A stretch of 50,963 nt of DNA from Mycolicibacterium peregrinum. GTDB lineage: Bacteria > Actinomycetota > Actinomycetes > Mycobacteriales > Mycobacteriaceae. The notes beneath the pieces are model-generated. The model was not told the origin of the DNA. It ran no database searches and worked only from the letters and a program-made list of their open reading frames with translations. Location of the stretch: the NCBI RefSeq assembly GCF_001665625.1, contig NZ_LZSY01000139.1, positions 1 to 50,963 on the forward strand, given 5' to 3'. The first letter of the stretch is position 1; each line of letters begins with the position of its first letter. Both the position numbers and the translations under genes were made by a program. This document shows positions 1 through 7,137 of this stretch, piece by piece.

Positions 1-41
1 CTCGCGATTCTGAGAGGCGAGTTTATCTGTCGAGTTATGCG

Positions 42-66
42 CGTAAGCCCATTTCTGGGCCTTACG
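42..66 (-). terminator. Hairpin just after ahpD
   Basis: The arms CGTAAG-CCCA and TGGG-C-CTTACG pair over 10 bp with one bulged C and a 4-nt loop. The hairpin begins three bases past the ahpD stop codon, in the direction of ahpCD transcription. No strong U tract follows, as is common for mycobacterial terminators. Termination is inferred from position and structure only. Confidence 0.45.
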
Positions 67-68
67 TA

Positions 69-602
69 TCAGACTCCGGCGAGCGCATCCGCGGTGAGCA
101 ACGCCTGGGCCACCCCGGACACGATCGACGCCAGCCGGATGGCCTCGAAGATCGTCGTGCGAGAGACGTCGGCGTCGCGCAGGACGGTCTCGTGCGCGGA
201 CAGGCAGTGCGAGCAGCCGTTGATGGCCGACACCGCCAGCGACCACAGCTCGAAGTCAGCCTTGGGCACACCGGGATTGGCGATGATGTTCATCCGCAGA
301 CCGGCCCGCAGGTCGTCGTAGCGGCCGTCGAGCTGCCCCTTGGTCCGGTAGAAGACGTTGTTCATCCCCATGATCGACGCGGCGCCGAGGGCGGCGTGGT
401 ACGCCTCCGCACTCAGCACGCCGAGGGCATCCTCGGAGATCTCCTTCAGCAGCTGCTGCGATTTGGTCGCGGCGGCCGTGGCGACCAACGCTCCCCACAA
501 CTGCTGCTCGGTGAGCTCCGTGGACTTCACGATGCTGCCGAAGTTGAGCTTGAGATCCTTCGCGTACTCCGGCAGCGCTTCCTTGATGTTGTCGATGCTC
601 AT
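69..602 (-). CDS. ahpD: Alkyl hydroperoxide reductase AhpD
   Basis: AhpD is a carboxymuconolactone-decarboxylase-fold disulfide reductase that passes electrons from the lipoamide/DlaT system to AhpC in the cytosol. The ATG at 602 gives 177 residues, the length of M. tuberculosis AhpD. The frame stays open upstream, but that part would overlap ahpC. The redox motif is visible as C130-S-H-C133, followed by H137, with E118 upstream; these match the catalytic Cys pair and proton-relay residues known in the family. The start lies 2 bp after the ahpC stop, so the two genes almost certainly form one operon transcribed leftward. Confidence 0.96.
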   Translation of the reverse strand: MSIDNIKEALPEYAKDLKLNFGSIVKSTELTEQQLWGALVATAAATKSQQLLKEISEDALGVLSAEAYHAALGAASIMGMNNVFYRTKGQLDGRYDDLRAGLRMNIIANPGVPKADFELWSLAVSAINGCSHCLSAHETVLRDADVSRTTIFEAIRLASIVSGVAQALLTADALAGV

Positions 603-604
603 GA

Positions 605-1192
605 CTAGACCGCCTCGGACAACAGCTCGCCGGCGTTCAGCGTCGGGTCGCCCTTCTTCCAGTTGCACGCGCACAGCTCGTCGGACTGCAGTGCGTCGAG
701 AACCCGCAGCACCTCGTCGACGTTGCGCCCAACCGAACCGGCGGTCACCGAGACGAACTGGATCTCGTTGTTGGGGTCGACGATGAAGGTGGCCCGGTCG
801 GCGACACCGTCGGCGTTGAGCACGCCGGCCGCCGCAGTGAGTTCACGCTTGAGGTCCGAGACCATCGGGAAAGGCAGCTTCTTCAGGTCCTCGTGCTGTG
901 CACGCCACTGGAAGTGGACGAACTCGTTGTCCACCGAAACGCCGATCACCTTGGCGTCGCGATCCTCGAAGTCTTCGTTGAGCTTTCCGAACGCGGCGAT
1001 CTCGGTGGGGCACACGAAGGTGAAGTCCTTCGGCCAGAAGAAGATGATCCGCCACTTGCCCTCGTCGTCCTTGTTGGTGACGCGGGTGAAATAGTCATCG
1101 GGCTGCTTGGCGTCGACCTTGGACAGATCTCCACCAATCACGGCCGTCAGGTCGTATTCCGGGAACTGAGAACCAATCGACAAAAGTGCCAT
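605..1192 (-). CDS. ahpC: Alkyl hydroperoxide reductase AhpC (peroxiredoxin)
   Basis: AhpC is a 2-Cys peroxiredoxin reducing organic hydroperoxides, H2O2 and peroxynitrite. The 195-residue protein has the peroxidatic Cys in F-V-C61-P-T-E and a resolving pair C174-A-C176 near the C terminus, the three-cysteine layout known for mycobacterial AhpC. It is the first gene of the ahpC-ahpD unit. In many mycobacteria oxyR lies divergently beside ahpC; here no regulator is next to it, and the upstream neighbour is a kinase gene on the same strand. A 17-bp palindrome sits 29 bp before the start codon. Confidence 0.97.
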   Translation of the reverse strand: MALLSIGSQFPEYDLTAVIGGDLSKVDAKQPDDYFTRVTNKDDEGKWRIIFFWPKDFTFVCPTEIAAFGKLNEDFEDRDAKVIGVSVDNEFVHFQWRAQHEDLKKLPFPMVSDLKRELTAAAGVLNADGVADRATFIVDPNNEIQFVSVTAGSVGRNVDEVLRVLDALQSDELCACNWKKGDPTLNAGELLSEAV

Positions 1193-1220
1193 TGCAACCT
1201 ATCCAATCTCGCGCTGATTT

Positions 1221-1237
1221 TCTGGAATGATTCCAGA
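1221..1237. promoter_or_regulatory. 17-bp palindrome upstream of ahpC, operator candidate
   Basis: TCTGGAATGATTCCAGA consists of two perfect 8-bp arms around one central base and is centred 37 bp before the ahpC start. The arm ATTCCAGA resembles, from memory, a half-site in the mycobacterial furA promoter, so a Fur-family peroxide sensor is a reasonable guess. The symmetry is seen directly; the regulator is inferred. Confidence 0.5.
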
Positions 1238-1311
1238 TTTACCACCACAATCATGGCTCTCACCGAGGCTTATAGCAACTCACTGAACCGTGATTATGCA
1301 CACAGACGACG

Positions 1312-1962
1312 TCAGTGTGAGCTGGGCCTCACGGCCGCCGCCGGGACTACCAGATCGGCCCGCTCCGCGGTCGCCGCCACCAACCGGGCATTGGGTTCAT
1401 CGACCTCGGCAACCCAGCGCCGCGCGGCACCGGCCGGCTTTCCGAAGGCGATGTGGCGAGCCACCAGACGGGCGACGCGGAGATCGTCTTCTGTTACACA
1501 GAACCAGATTTCGTCGATCTCCGCGGACACCGCCGACCACGCCGGATCGTCGAGCAGCAGGTAGTTGCCCTCGGTGAGCACCACCGCCGTTCCCGGGAAC
1601 ACCGGGATCGCACCGGCCACCGGCTGCTCGATGTCGCGCTCGAAACCGGGGGCGTAGACCACGTCGGTGGGTCCGCGGATACGGCGCAACAGCGCGGCAT
1701 ATCCGGCAACGTCGAAGGTGTCCGGCGCGCCCTTGCGGTCCAATCGGCCAAGCCGGCGCAATTCCACATCGGCGAGGTGGAATCCGTCCATCGGAACGTG
1801 CGCCACCGCGTCGTCGCCGAGCCGGGCCCGGACGGCGACGACGAGCGCCTCGGTCAGCGTGGATTTACCCGCCCCCGGCGCCCCGGCGATCCCGATGACG
1901 GCCGTCCCCGGATCTGCTGCACGGGCCAATACCCGAGTCACCAGATCCTCGAAGGTGTACAT
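1312..1962 (-). CDS. P-loop nucleoside/pantothenate kinase-like protein
   Basis: The 216-residue protein has a Walker A loop at residues 27-34 (G-A-P-G-A-G-K-S) close to the N terminus, then an H-V-P-M-D-G-F-H segment. This is the layout of the uridine kinase/phosphoribulokinase/pantothenate kinase superfamily, in which the Asp after the first strand binds metal or substrate. Proteins of this size and pattern are usually annotated as nucleoside/nucleotide kinase family protein; the substrate cannot be told from sequence. It is on the ahpC strand but 119 bp upstream, so it may have its own promoter. A fructose or ribose kinase role is also possible. Confidence 0.8.
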   Translation of the reverse strand: MYTFEDLVTRVLARAADPGTAVIGIAGAPGAGKSTLTEALVVAVRARLGDDAVAHVPMDGFHLADVELRRLGRLDRKGAPDTFDVAGYAALLRRIRGPTDVVYAPGFERDIEQPVAGAIPVFPGTAVVLTEGNYLLLDDPAWSAVSAEIDEIWFCVTEDDLRVARLVARHIAFGKPAGAARRWVAEVDEPNARLVAATAERADLVVPAAAVRPSSH

Positions 1963-2060
1963 AGCGCCGCCATTGTCCCGCAGGTCATCGGCGGCCCGCG
2001 CCGAACGTCGTCGCGAACAGGTAGAACTGGCTGGGGTGGATCGCGTGGAAGGCGGATCAG

Positions 2061-3494
2061 TTGGCGAGGCTTCGCTGGTGGCTCGGTCTGGCCTGTTGTG
2101 CGGCGCTGCTGGCCGGTTGCGGGAACGCCCCCGTGATCGGGGGCAGGGCGACCTCGATGCTGTTCCTACCCGACCGGGTGGGTGGACTGCCGGTGACCGA
2201 CGGCCACAGCGGCACCCGGCCCGATGCCCCCGCGCCGACCCGCCGGGCCGAGAACACCGATGGCGGCCAGATCGATGACCTGGCCCTGCTGGCCGTCGAC
2301 GACATCGAGGATTTCTGGTCGCAGAACTACAGCGGCGGTTCCCTTCCGGGAACCTTCACCCCCGTCTCCCGCCTGGTGTCCTACAACTCCGATGCCTCCC
2401 CCGGACTCGAGATCTGCGGGGAAAGCACCGTCGGGCTGACCAACGCCTTCTACTGCCTCAAGAGTGACGTGATGGCATGGGACCGCGGCGTCGCGATTCC
2501 GGTGGCAGCGCAGTACTTCGGCCAGATGGGCGTGGTCGGGGTGATGGCCCACGAATACGGCCACGCCGTCCAGCAACAGGCGCGGCTGATCAACGAGAGC
2601 ACGCCCGTGCTGGTGGCCGAGCAGCAGGCGGATTGCCTGGCCGGGGTCTACCTGCGCTGGGTGGCCGCCGGAAAGTCTCCGCGCTTCGAGTTGAGCACCG
2701 GCGACGGTCTCAACCATGTCCTGGCCGGGCTGATCTACATCCGCGATCCCCTGATGACCCGGGTCGACGCAACGCTCACCGGCAACGAGCACGGTTCGGC
2801 GCTGGACCGGGTCAGCGCCTTCCAGATCGGCTTCAGCGGCAACGTCGACCAGTGCGCAGCCATGGACTCCGACGAGATCACCAAGCGCCGCGGCGATCTG
2901 CCCAAATTTCTCGACTTCTTCGGCGGCCCGCAGAGCGCCAACAGCACGATCACCGCGAATCTGCTTGACCACACCATGCAGTCGCTGCGGCAGGTCTACG
3001 CACCCACCAACCCACCCACGTTGACCACCGAGCCGAGCGCATGCCCCGACGCCGGACCGTCTCCGCCGGCGTCCTACTGCCCGGCGACCAACACCATCGT
3101 GGTCGACCTGGCGGGGCTGAAAGCCCTGGGGGAAGCCAGAAACGAGAATGACGAACAGGAGCTCCTCCAAGGCGACAACTCGGCGATCTCCGTCCTGACA
3201 TCGCGGTACGCCATGGCGGTACAACACGAGAAGGGCCTGACGCTCGACACTCCCGTGGCCGCGATGCGCACCGGCTGCCTGACCGGCGTGGGTCAGGCCA
3301 GGATGGCCGAGCCCGGTCTGCCGATCACGCTGTCGGCCGGAGACACCGACGAGGCGATCAGCAGCCTGCTCACCAACGGGCTGGCCGCCAGCGACGTCAA
3401 CGGCAGGGTGCTGCCTGCGGGGTTCACCCGCATCCTGGCCTACCGGTCCGGCCTGCAAGGCGATGACGCACAGTGCTACCAGAGGTTCCCGTGA
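2061..3494 (+). CDS. Lipoprotein, YpfJ-like neutral zinc metallopeptidase (copy 1)
   Basis: A TTG at 2061 starts a 477-residue protein with a short hydrophobic leader and lipobox L17-A-G-C20, so it should be a lipid-anchored envelope protein. H164-E-Y-G-H168 is the HExxH zinc motif, and the A-E-Q-Q-A-D-C-L segment about 30 residues later supplies the expected third ligand, as in the YpfJ/PF04228 family. No better ATG or GTG was found upstream. It is clearly paralogous to the gene at 31417-32859, sharing the HEYGH block, the EQQADCLAG block and a C-terminal LTNGLAASDVNG segment. The DUF4333 gene follows 27 bp later and is probably co-transcribed. The substrate is unknown. Confidence 0.85.
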   Translation: MARLRWWLGLACCAALLAGCGNAPVIGGRATSMLFLPDRVGGLPVTDGHSGTRPDAPAPTRRAENTDGGQIDDLALLAVDDIEDFWSQNYSGGSLPGTFTPVSRLVSYNSDASPGLEICGESTVGLTNAFYCLKSDVMAWDRGVAIPVAAQYFGQMGVVGVMAHEYGHAVQQQARLINESTPVLVAEQQADCLAGVYLRWVAAGKSPRFELSTGDGLNHVLAGLIYIRDPLMTRVDATLTGNEHGSALDRVSAFQIGFSGNVDQCAAMDSDEITKRRGDLPKFLDFFGGPQSANSTITANLLDHTMQSLRQVYAPTNPPTLTTEPSACPDAGPSPPASYCPATNTIVVDLAGLKALGEARNENDEQELLQGDNSAISVLTSRYAMAVQHEKGLTLDTPVAAMRTGCLTGVGQARMAEPGLPITLSAGDTDEAISSLLTNGLAASDVNGRVLPAGFTRILAYRSGLQGDDAQCYQRFP

Positions 3495-3521
3495 GCCGAT
3501 GAGTCCAGTCGAGGAGGACCG

Positions 3522-4070
3522 ATGAGCGGTCCCGAACAGCCGTGGTGGGCGCGGCCGGGCGGCGCACCCCTGCCCGGCGGCACGCCGCCACCGGGCGCTC
3601 CGCCGCCGCGGCGGGGTTGGACGCCACCACCCCCGCGACAACCGGCGTCGCCTCAGCACCACCCGTGGCCCGCGCCGTCGCCCCAACACCAACCGCGACC
3701 CGCACCGCCACCGACTCCGCGGCCCGAGCCCCGCCAACCCGACCGGCGTCTGCTCATCGGTGCGGCCGTCGCCGTCGTGGCAGTCGCGGTGATCGGCACC
3801 GGGCTGTGGGCGTGGAGCCGGGCGGACACCAACAGCGCCCGACTCGACGTCCATCAGGCCGAGTCCGGAGTGGCACAGATCCTGTCCGATCCGATCAACG
3901 GTTACGGCGCCAACCGCGTCGTCGCGGTCGCGTGCAACAACGGCCGGAATCCGGTCGTGCGGGCCGGAGCGACGTTCACATGCGCAGTTGAGATAAATGA
4001 CACGCTGCGCAGGGTGATCGTCGAGTTCACCGACGATAACGGCACTTATGCCGTGGATGGGCCGCGGTAA
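3522..4070 (+). CDS. Proline-rich membrane protein with DUF4333 domain
   Basis: The 182-residue protein starts with about 75 residues dominated by Pro, Ala, Gln and His. One transmembrane helix follows (around residues 80-98, an Ala/Val-rich stretch), then an extracytoplasmic domain of about 80 residues. That domain resembles DUF4333: one Cys in V-A-C-N-N and a second in F-T-C-A-V, which could form a disulfide. Such proteins are common in actinobacterial envelopes and have no assigned function. The gene follows the metallopeptidase lipoprotein by 27 bp, so both may act at the cell surface. Confidence 0.75.
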   Translation: MSGPEQPWWARPGGAPLPGGTPPPGAPPPRRGWTPPPPRQPASPQHHPWPAPSPQHQPRPAPPPTPRPEPRQPDRRLLIGAAVAVVAVAVIGTGLWAWSRADTNSARLDVHQAESGVAQILSDPINGYGANRVVAVACNNGRNPVVRAGATFTCAVEINDTLRRVIVEFTDDNGTYAVDGPR

Positions 4071-4162
4071 AAAGAGACGCACGACACATTTTGCAGACCT
4101 CGTGACAACCCACACCGGACCGCGCTGCCAGGCTTTATTAGAGTCACTATTAGTCTTACGGC

Positions 4163-5995
4163 ATGGGTCGGGATCCCTTCGCAACCAGTGCCGTTGATAC
4201 GTCGACGTCGAACATCGAGAACTACGTCAGCGATGACGGCACGATTGTCGTACCCGACGGCGTCACCCTGACGTCGTTCCTGGATCGCAACCGGTTCATC
4301 TACGGAGATGAGCCGTCCTACCGATTCCTCGACTACTCGACCAATCCGGACGGGCAAGCCGTCGAGCTCAGTTGGAACGCTCTGTGGGCGCAGGTGTGCG
4401 CCGTCGGCGCCCGACTGCAGCAGGTCACCCAGCCCCGCGACCGGGTCGCGATCCTGGCCCCGCAAGGTGTCGAGTACGTCGCAGCCTTCTTCGCCGCCGT
4501 GCACGCCGGCAACATCGCCGTCCCGCTGTTCGCGCCGGCCCTGGCCGGCCATACCGAACGACTGGCCGCGGTGCTGGCCGACGCCAAGCCCACCGTCGTG
4601 CTCACCACCACCGCAGCGGCCGAATCGGTCCGCAACTTCATCAAGACGCTGCCCGCCGCCGAGCGGCCTCGCATGATCGCCGTCGATGCTGTGCCGGACA
4701 CGCTGGCCGAGATGTATGTCAGCCCGTCGGTCGACTCCGACGACATCGCTTACCTGCAGTACACATCCGGGTCGACGCGCACTCCGGCCGGTGTGGAGAT
4801 CACCCACCGCAACGTGTGTACCAATGTCATCCAGATGATCCTGGCCGGCGACCTCGACACGGGGATCCGCAGTGTCAGCTGGCTGCCGCTCTACCACGAC
4901 ATGGGCCTGATCATGATCATGTTCCCGGCGCTGTGCGGTGGCCACATCAGCCTGATGGACCCGATGGCGTTCGTCCGCCGCCCGTACCGCTGGATCAAGC
5001 GGTTGGCCGAAGAGGCCGCCCACGGACGCACTTTCGCCGCGGCCCCCAACTTCGCCTTCGAGCTGGCTTCCGAACGGGGCCTGCCGCCCGAAGGGGAGAC
5101 GCTGGACATGTCCAACGTCGTCACCCTCCTCAACGGATCCGAACCGGTCACGATGGCCGCCGTCGAGAAGTTCACGACCGCGTTCGCCCCGTACGGGCTT
5201 CCCGCGACCGCGATCAAGCCGTCCTACGGCATGGCCGAGGCCACCCTGTCGGTGGCCAGCATCGCGCCGAGCGCCGCGGCCAGCGCGGTGTACCTCGACC
5301 GCGACCAGCTCAGCGCCGGGCGCGCGGTAACCGTGGCAGCCACCGACGAAGGCGCCGTGGCCCACGTGTCCTGCGGACAGCCGATTCCGAACCAGTGGGC
5401 AGTGATCGCCAGTCCCGACGGCGACGAACTGCCCGACCGCACCGTCGGCGAAATCTGGTTGCACGGCAACAACGTCGGCCAGGGCTATTTCGGTCGCGTC
5501 GACGAGAGCGAGCGGGTGTTCGCCAACAAGCTGCAGACCCGACTCACCACCGGCAGCCACGCCGAAGAGGTGCCCGACAACGGCCATTGGCTGGCCACCG
5601 GCGACCTCGGCGTCTACATCGATGGCGAGCTGTACCTCACCGGCCGGATCAAGGACATGATCCTGATCGACGGACGCAACCACTACCCCCACGACATCGA
5701 GACGACGGTCAGCGCATCATCGCCCGCGGTGCGCTCGGGTTATGTCGCCGCCTTCTCGGTCAACGGGGACCGCGGTGAAGAACTGGTGATCGTCGCCGAG
5801 CGGGCCGCCGGAGCCGGACGCGCCGAGCCCGGCCCGATCGTCGACGCGGTGCGCGCGGCAGTGTCCCGCCACCACCAGATCCGGGTCGCCGATGTGCGCA
5901 TGGTCGCCGCCGGCGTGATCCCCCGGACGACGAGCGGCAAGCTCGCCCGAAACGCTTGCCGCGTTGAGTATTTGAGTGGGAAGTTCGACAAGTAG
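4163..5995 (+). CDS. Fatty-acyl-AMP ligase (FadD/FAAL family)
   Basis: This 610-residue adenylate-forming enzyme should activate a fatty acid as acyl-AMP for transfer to an acyl carrier protein. The ATP-binding loop begins at Y200 (Y-T-S-G-S-T-R-T-P-A-G). Other motifs are LPLYHDMGL, a PSYGMAE stretch, the ATGDLG block, GRIKDMILIDGRN, and the C-terminal catalytic Lys in T-S-G-K-L. Length and motifs are those of mycobacterial FAALs such as FadD21/23/28/32 rather than CoA ligases. FAALs usually sit beside a polyketide synthase or acyl carrier protein; none is here, so its partner is elsewhere. Which FadD it corresponds to cannot be decided. Confidence 0.88.
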   Translation: MGRDPFATSAVDTSTSNIENYVSDDGTIVVPDGVTLTSFLDRNRFIYGDEPSYRFLDYSTNPDGQAVELSWNALWAQVCAVGARLQQVTQPRDRVAILAPQGVEYVAAFFAAVHAGNIAVPLFAPALAGHTERLAAVLADAKPTVVLTTTAAAESVRNFIKTLPAAERPRMIAVDAVPDTLAEMYVSPSVDSDDIAYLQYTSGSTRTPAGVEITHRNVCTNVIQMILAGDLDTGIRSVSWLPLYHDMGLIMIMFPALCGGHISLMDPMAFVRRPYRWIKRLAEEAAHGRTFAAAPNFAFELASERGLPPEGETLDMSNVVTLLNGSEPVTMAAVEKFTTAFAPYGLPATAIKPSYGMAEATLSVASIAPSAAASAVYLDRDQLSAGRAVTVAATDEGAVAHVSCGQPIPNQWAVIASPDGDELPDRTVGEIWLHGNNVGQGYFGRVDESERVFANKLQTRLTTGSHAEEVPDNGHWLATGDLGVYIDGELYLTGRIKDMILIDGRNHYPHDIETTVSASSPAVRSGYVAAFSVNGDRGEELVIVAERAAGAGRAEPGPIVDAVRAAVSRHHQIRVADVRMVAAGVIPRTTSGKLARNACRVEYLSGKFDK

Positions 5996-6095
5996 GGTTC
6001 GCGCTCGGCGAGGTTGACGCCTGAGCGTCGGCCGCGCCGAATGCGACGCTACTGTCGTTATCCGGCGCCTGGCGCGACCATGGCGCTGATCTCGG

Positions 6096-7025
6096 CTACA
6101 GCTGCCCCATCGCCTCAGCGAACGCCCCGTCGCGCAGCAGACTGATGCTTCGGACCCGTGTGTCGATCTCGGTGATCCGCTGCACCGCGCCGCCGTGCCA
6201 GAAATAGGTGTCGCGACTGACGGCCCCGCCGGGCGGGTTCTCGGTCTGCCCTACCGTCACCGACGCGAGCCAACCGACTGCATCAGCCGTGGACTCACCG
6301 ACGCCATGCAGGAACAGCAGACTGCGATGCGGCACGCTGAACACCACCCCCAGCGGTGCCACTCCCCCGAGCACCGTCTCGATCAGCCGGGGCATGTTCA
6401 GAGCTTTCGAGGCGATGAAGAAGGAATCTCCGGTCAACGCAAACACGTTGCGGTCCAACGCCTGTACGGTCACGGGCTCGGCATCGGTGTTGCGCTGACC
6501 CACCTCGTAGAGGAAATTCAGGTCGCGGCCGGCGACGTCGTCGTCACCCACCGTCTTCACCACCGTCGGCAGGTCACGACTCAGCTCGGCGACCAGACCG
6601 TCGAACGCCGGGCGGGCGTACCGCATCGAGGTCATGCCCGAGGTGTCCGGCGTCTGCAGGCGTGTGCGAACCTGCGCCAGAAATTCGCCCTCCGTCAGTT
6701 CGGCCGGCCCGGGATCCGAGCGACTGGCGAACTGCTGATCGAAATGAAACTCGACAGCGCTTGCCCACTCGACCGGCGGACGCTGCGCACATTGGAGCTG
6801 AAGGTTGTACAGCCGGTAGTGATTTCCCGTCTGGTCCATGAAACAGTCGTCGCCCAGTGCGTCCTGGGGAGCCGGACGCACCCGTACACCGCGACGTTCC
6901 AACGATTCCAACGCCAGCCGGCGCACGTACCGATGCCGGTCATCGGTGCTGACAGTCGGCTCGCTCCCGCTCGTCGACGACTCCCCCATGCTGCCCCCCG
7001 TGATGATGCTGATCGACCCATCCAT
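6096..7025 (-). CDS. Unrecognised protein divergent from the HSP90-TPR pair
   Basis: I do not recognise this 309-residue soluble protein. It has no signal peptide or clear membrane segment. Residues 1-30 are Ser/Gly/Thr-rich and likely disordered; an alternative ATG at 6989 would remove 12 of them. The middle contains a conserved-looking LNFLYEVGQRN segment. The C-terminal third alternates hydrophobic strands (LGVVFSVPHRSLLFLHGV), weakly reminiscent of DUF1444-type alpha/beta proteins. It faces the HSP90-like gene across 112 bp, so a shared promoter region and a shared process are likely. The function is unknown. Confidence 0.7.
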   Translation of the reverse strand: MDGSISIITGGSMGESSTSGSEPTVSTDDRHRYVRRLALESLERRGVRVRPAPQDALGDDCFMDQTGNHYRLYNLQLQCAQRPPVEWASAVEFHFDQQFASRSDPGPAELTEGEFLAQVRTRLQTPDTSGMTSMRYARPAFDGLVAELSRDLPTVVKTVGDDDVAGRDLNFLYEVGQRNTDAEPVTVQALDRNVFALTGDSFFIASKALNMPRLIETVLGGVAPLGVVFSVPHRSLLFLHGVGESTADAVGWLASVTVGQTENPPGGAVSRDTYFWHGGAVQRITEIDTRVRSISLLRDGAFAEAMGQL

Positions 7026-7070
7026 GATCGCACCGTCGCGGGCACCGTCTCGGCACCAGTTCGGAGCGCC

Positions 7071-7082
7071 CCGACATGTCGG
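7071..7082. promoter_or_regulatory. 12-bp palindrome in divergent promoter region
   Basis: CCGACATGTCGG is a perfect 12-bp palindrome, immediately followed by the overlapping palindrome GGTACC. It lies midway between the divergent starts at 7025 and 7138. It could be the operator for a regulator acting on both genes; a chance palindrome is possible in GC-rich DNA. Confidence 0.35.
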
Positions 7083-7137
7083 TACCCCATGCGAATCTGT
7101 CCGGTTCTCAAACGAGCCGACACAGGAGGGCCCGGGG

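Noticed and set aside
1193..1311. oxyR or an OxyR pseudogene beside ahpC
   Set aside because: No LysR-like coding remnant is visible in the gap; the neighbour is a P-loop kinase.
2166..4184. 672-residue minus-strand open frame
   Set aside because: It is the antisense shadow of the metallopeptidase and DUF4333 genes, a GC-bias artefact.
4046..5692. 548-residue minus-strand open frame
   Set aside because: It is antisense to the fatty-acyl-AMP ligase, whose motifs are complete; composition is shadow-like.
6838..7137. N-terminal extension of the HSP90-like protein
   Set aside because: It overlaps the divergent gene; a clear AGGAGGG site precedes ATG 7138, where HSP90 similarity begins.
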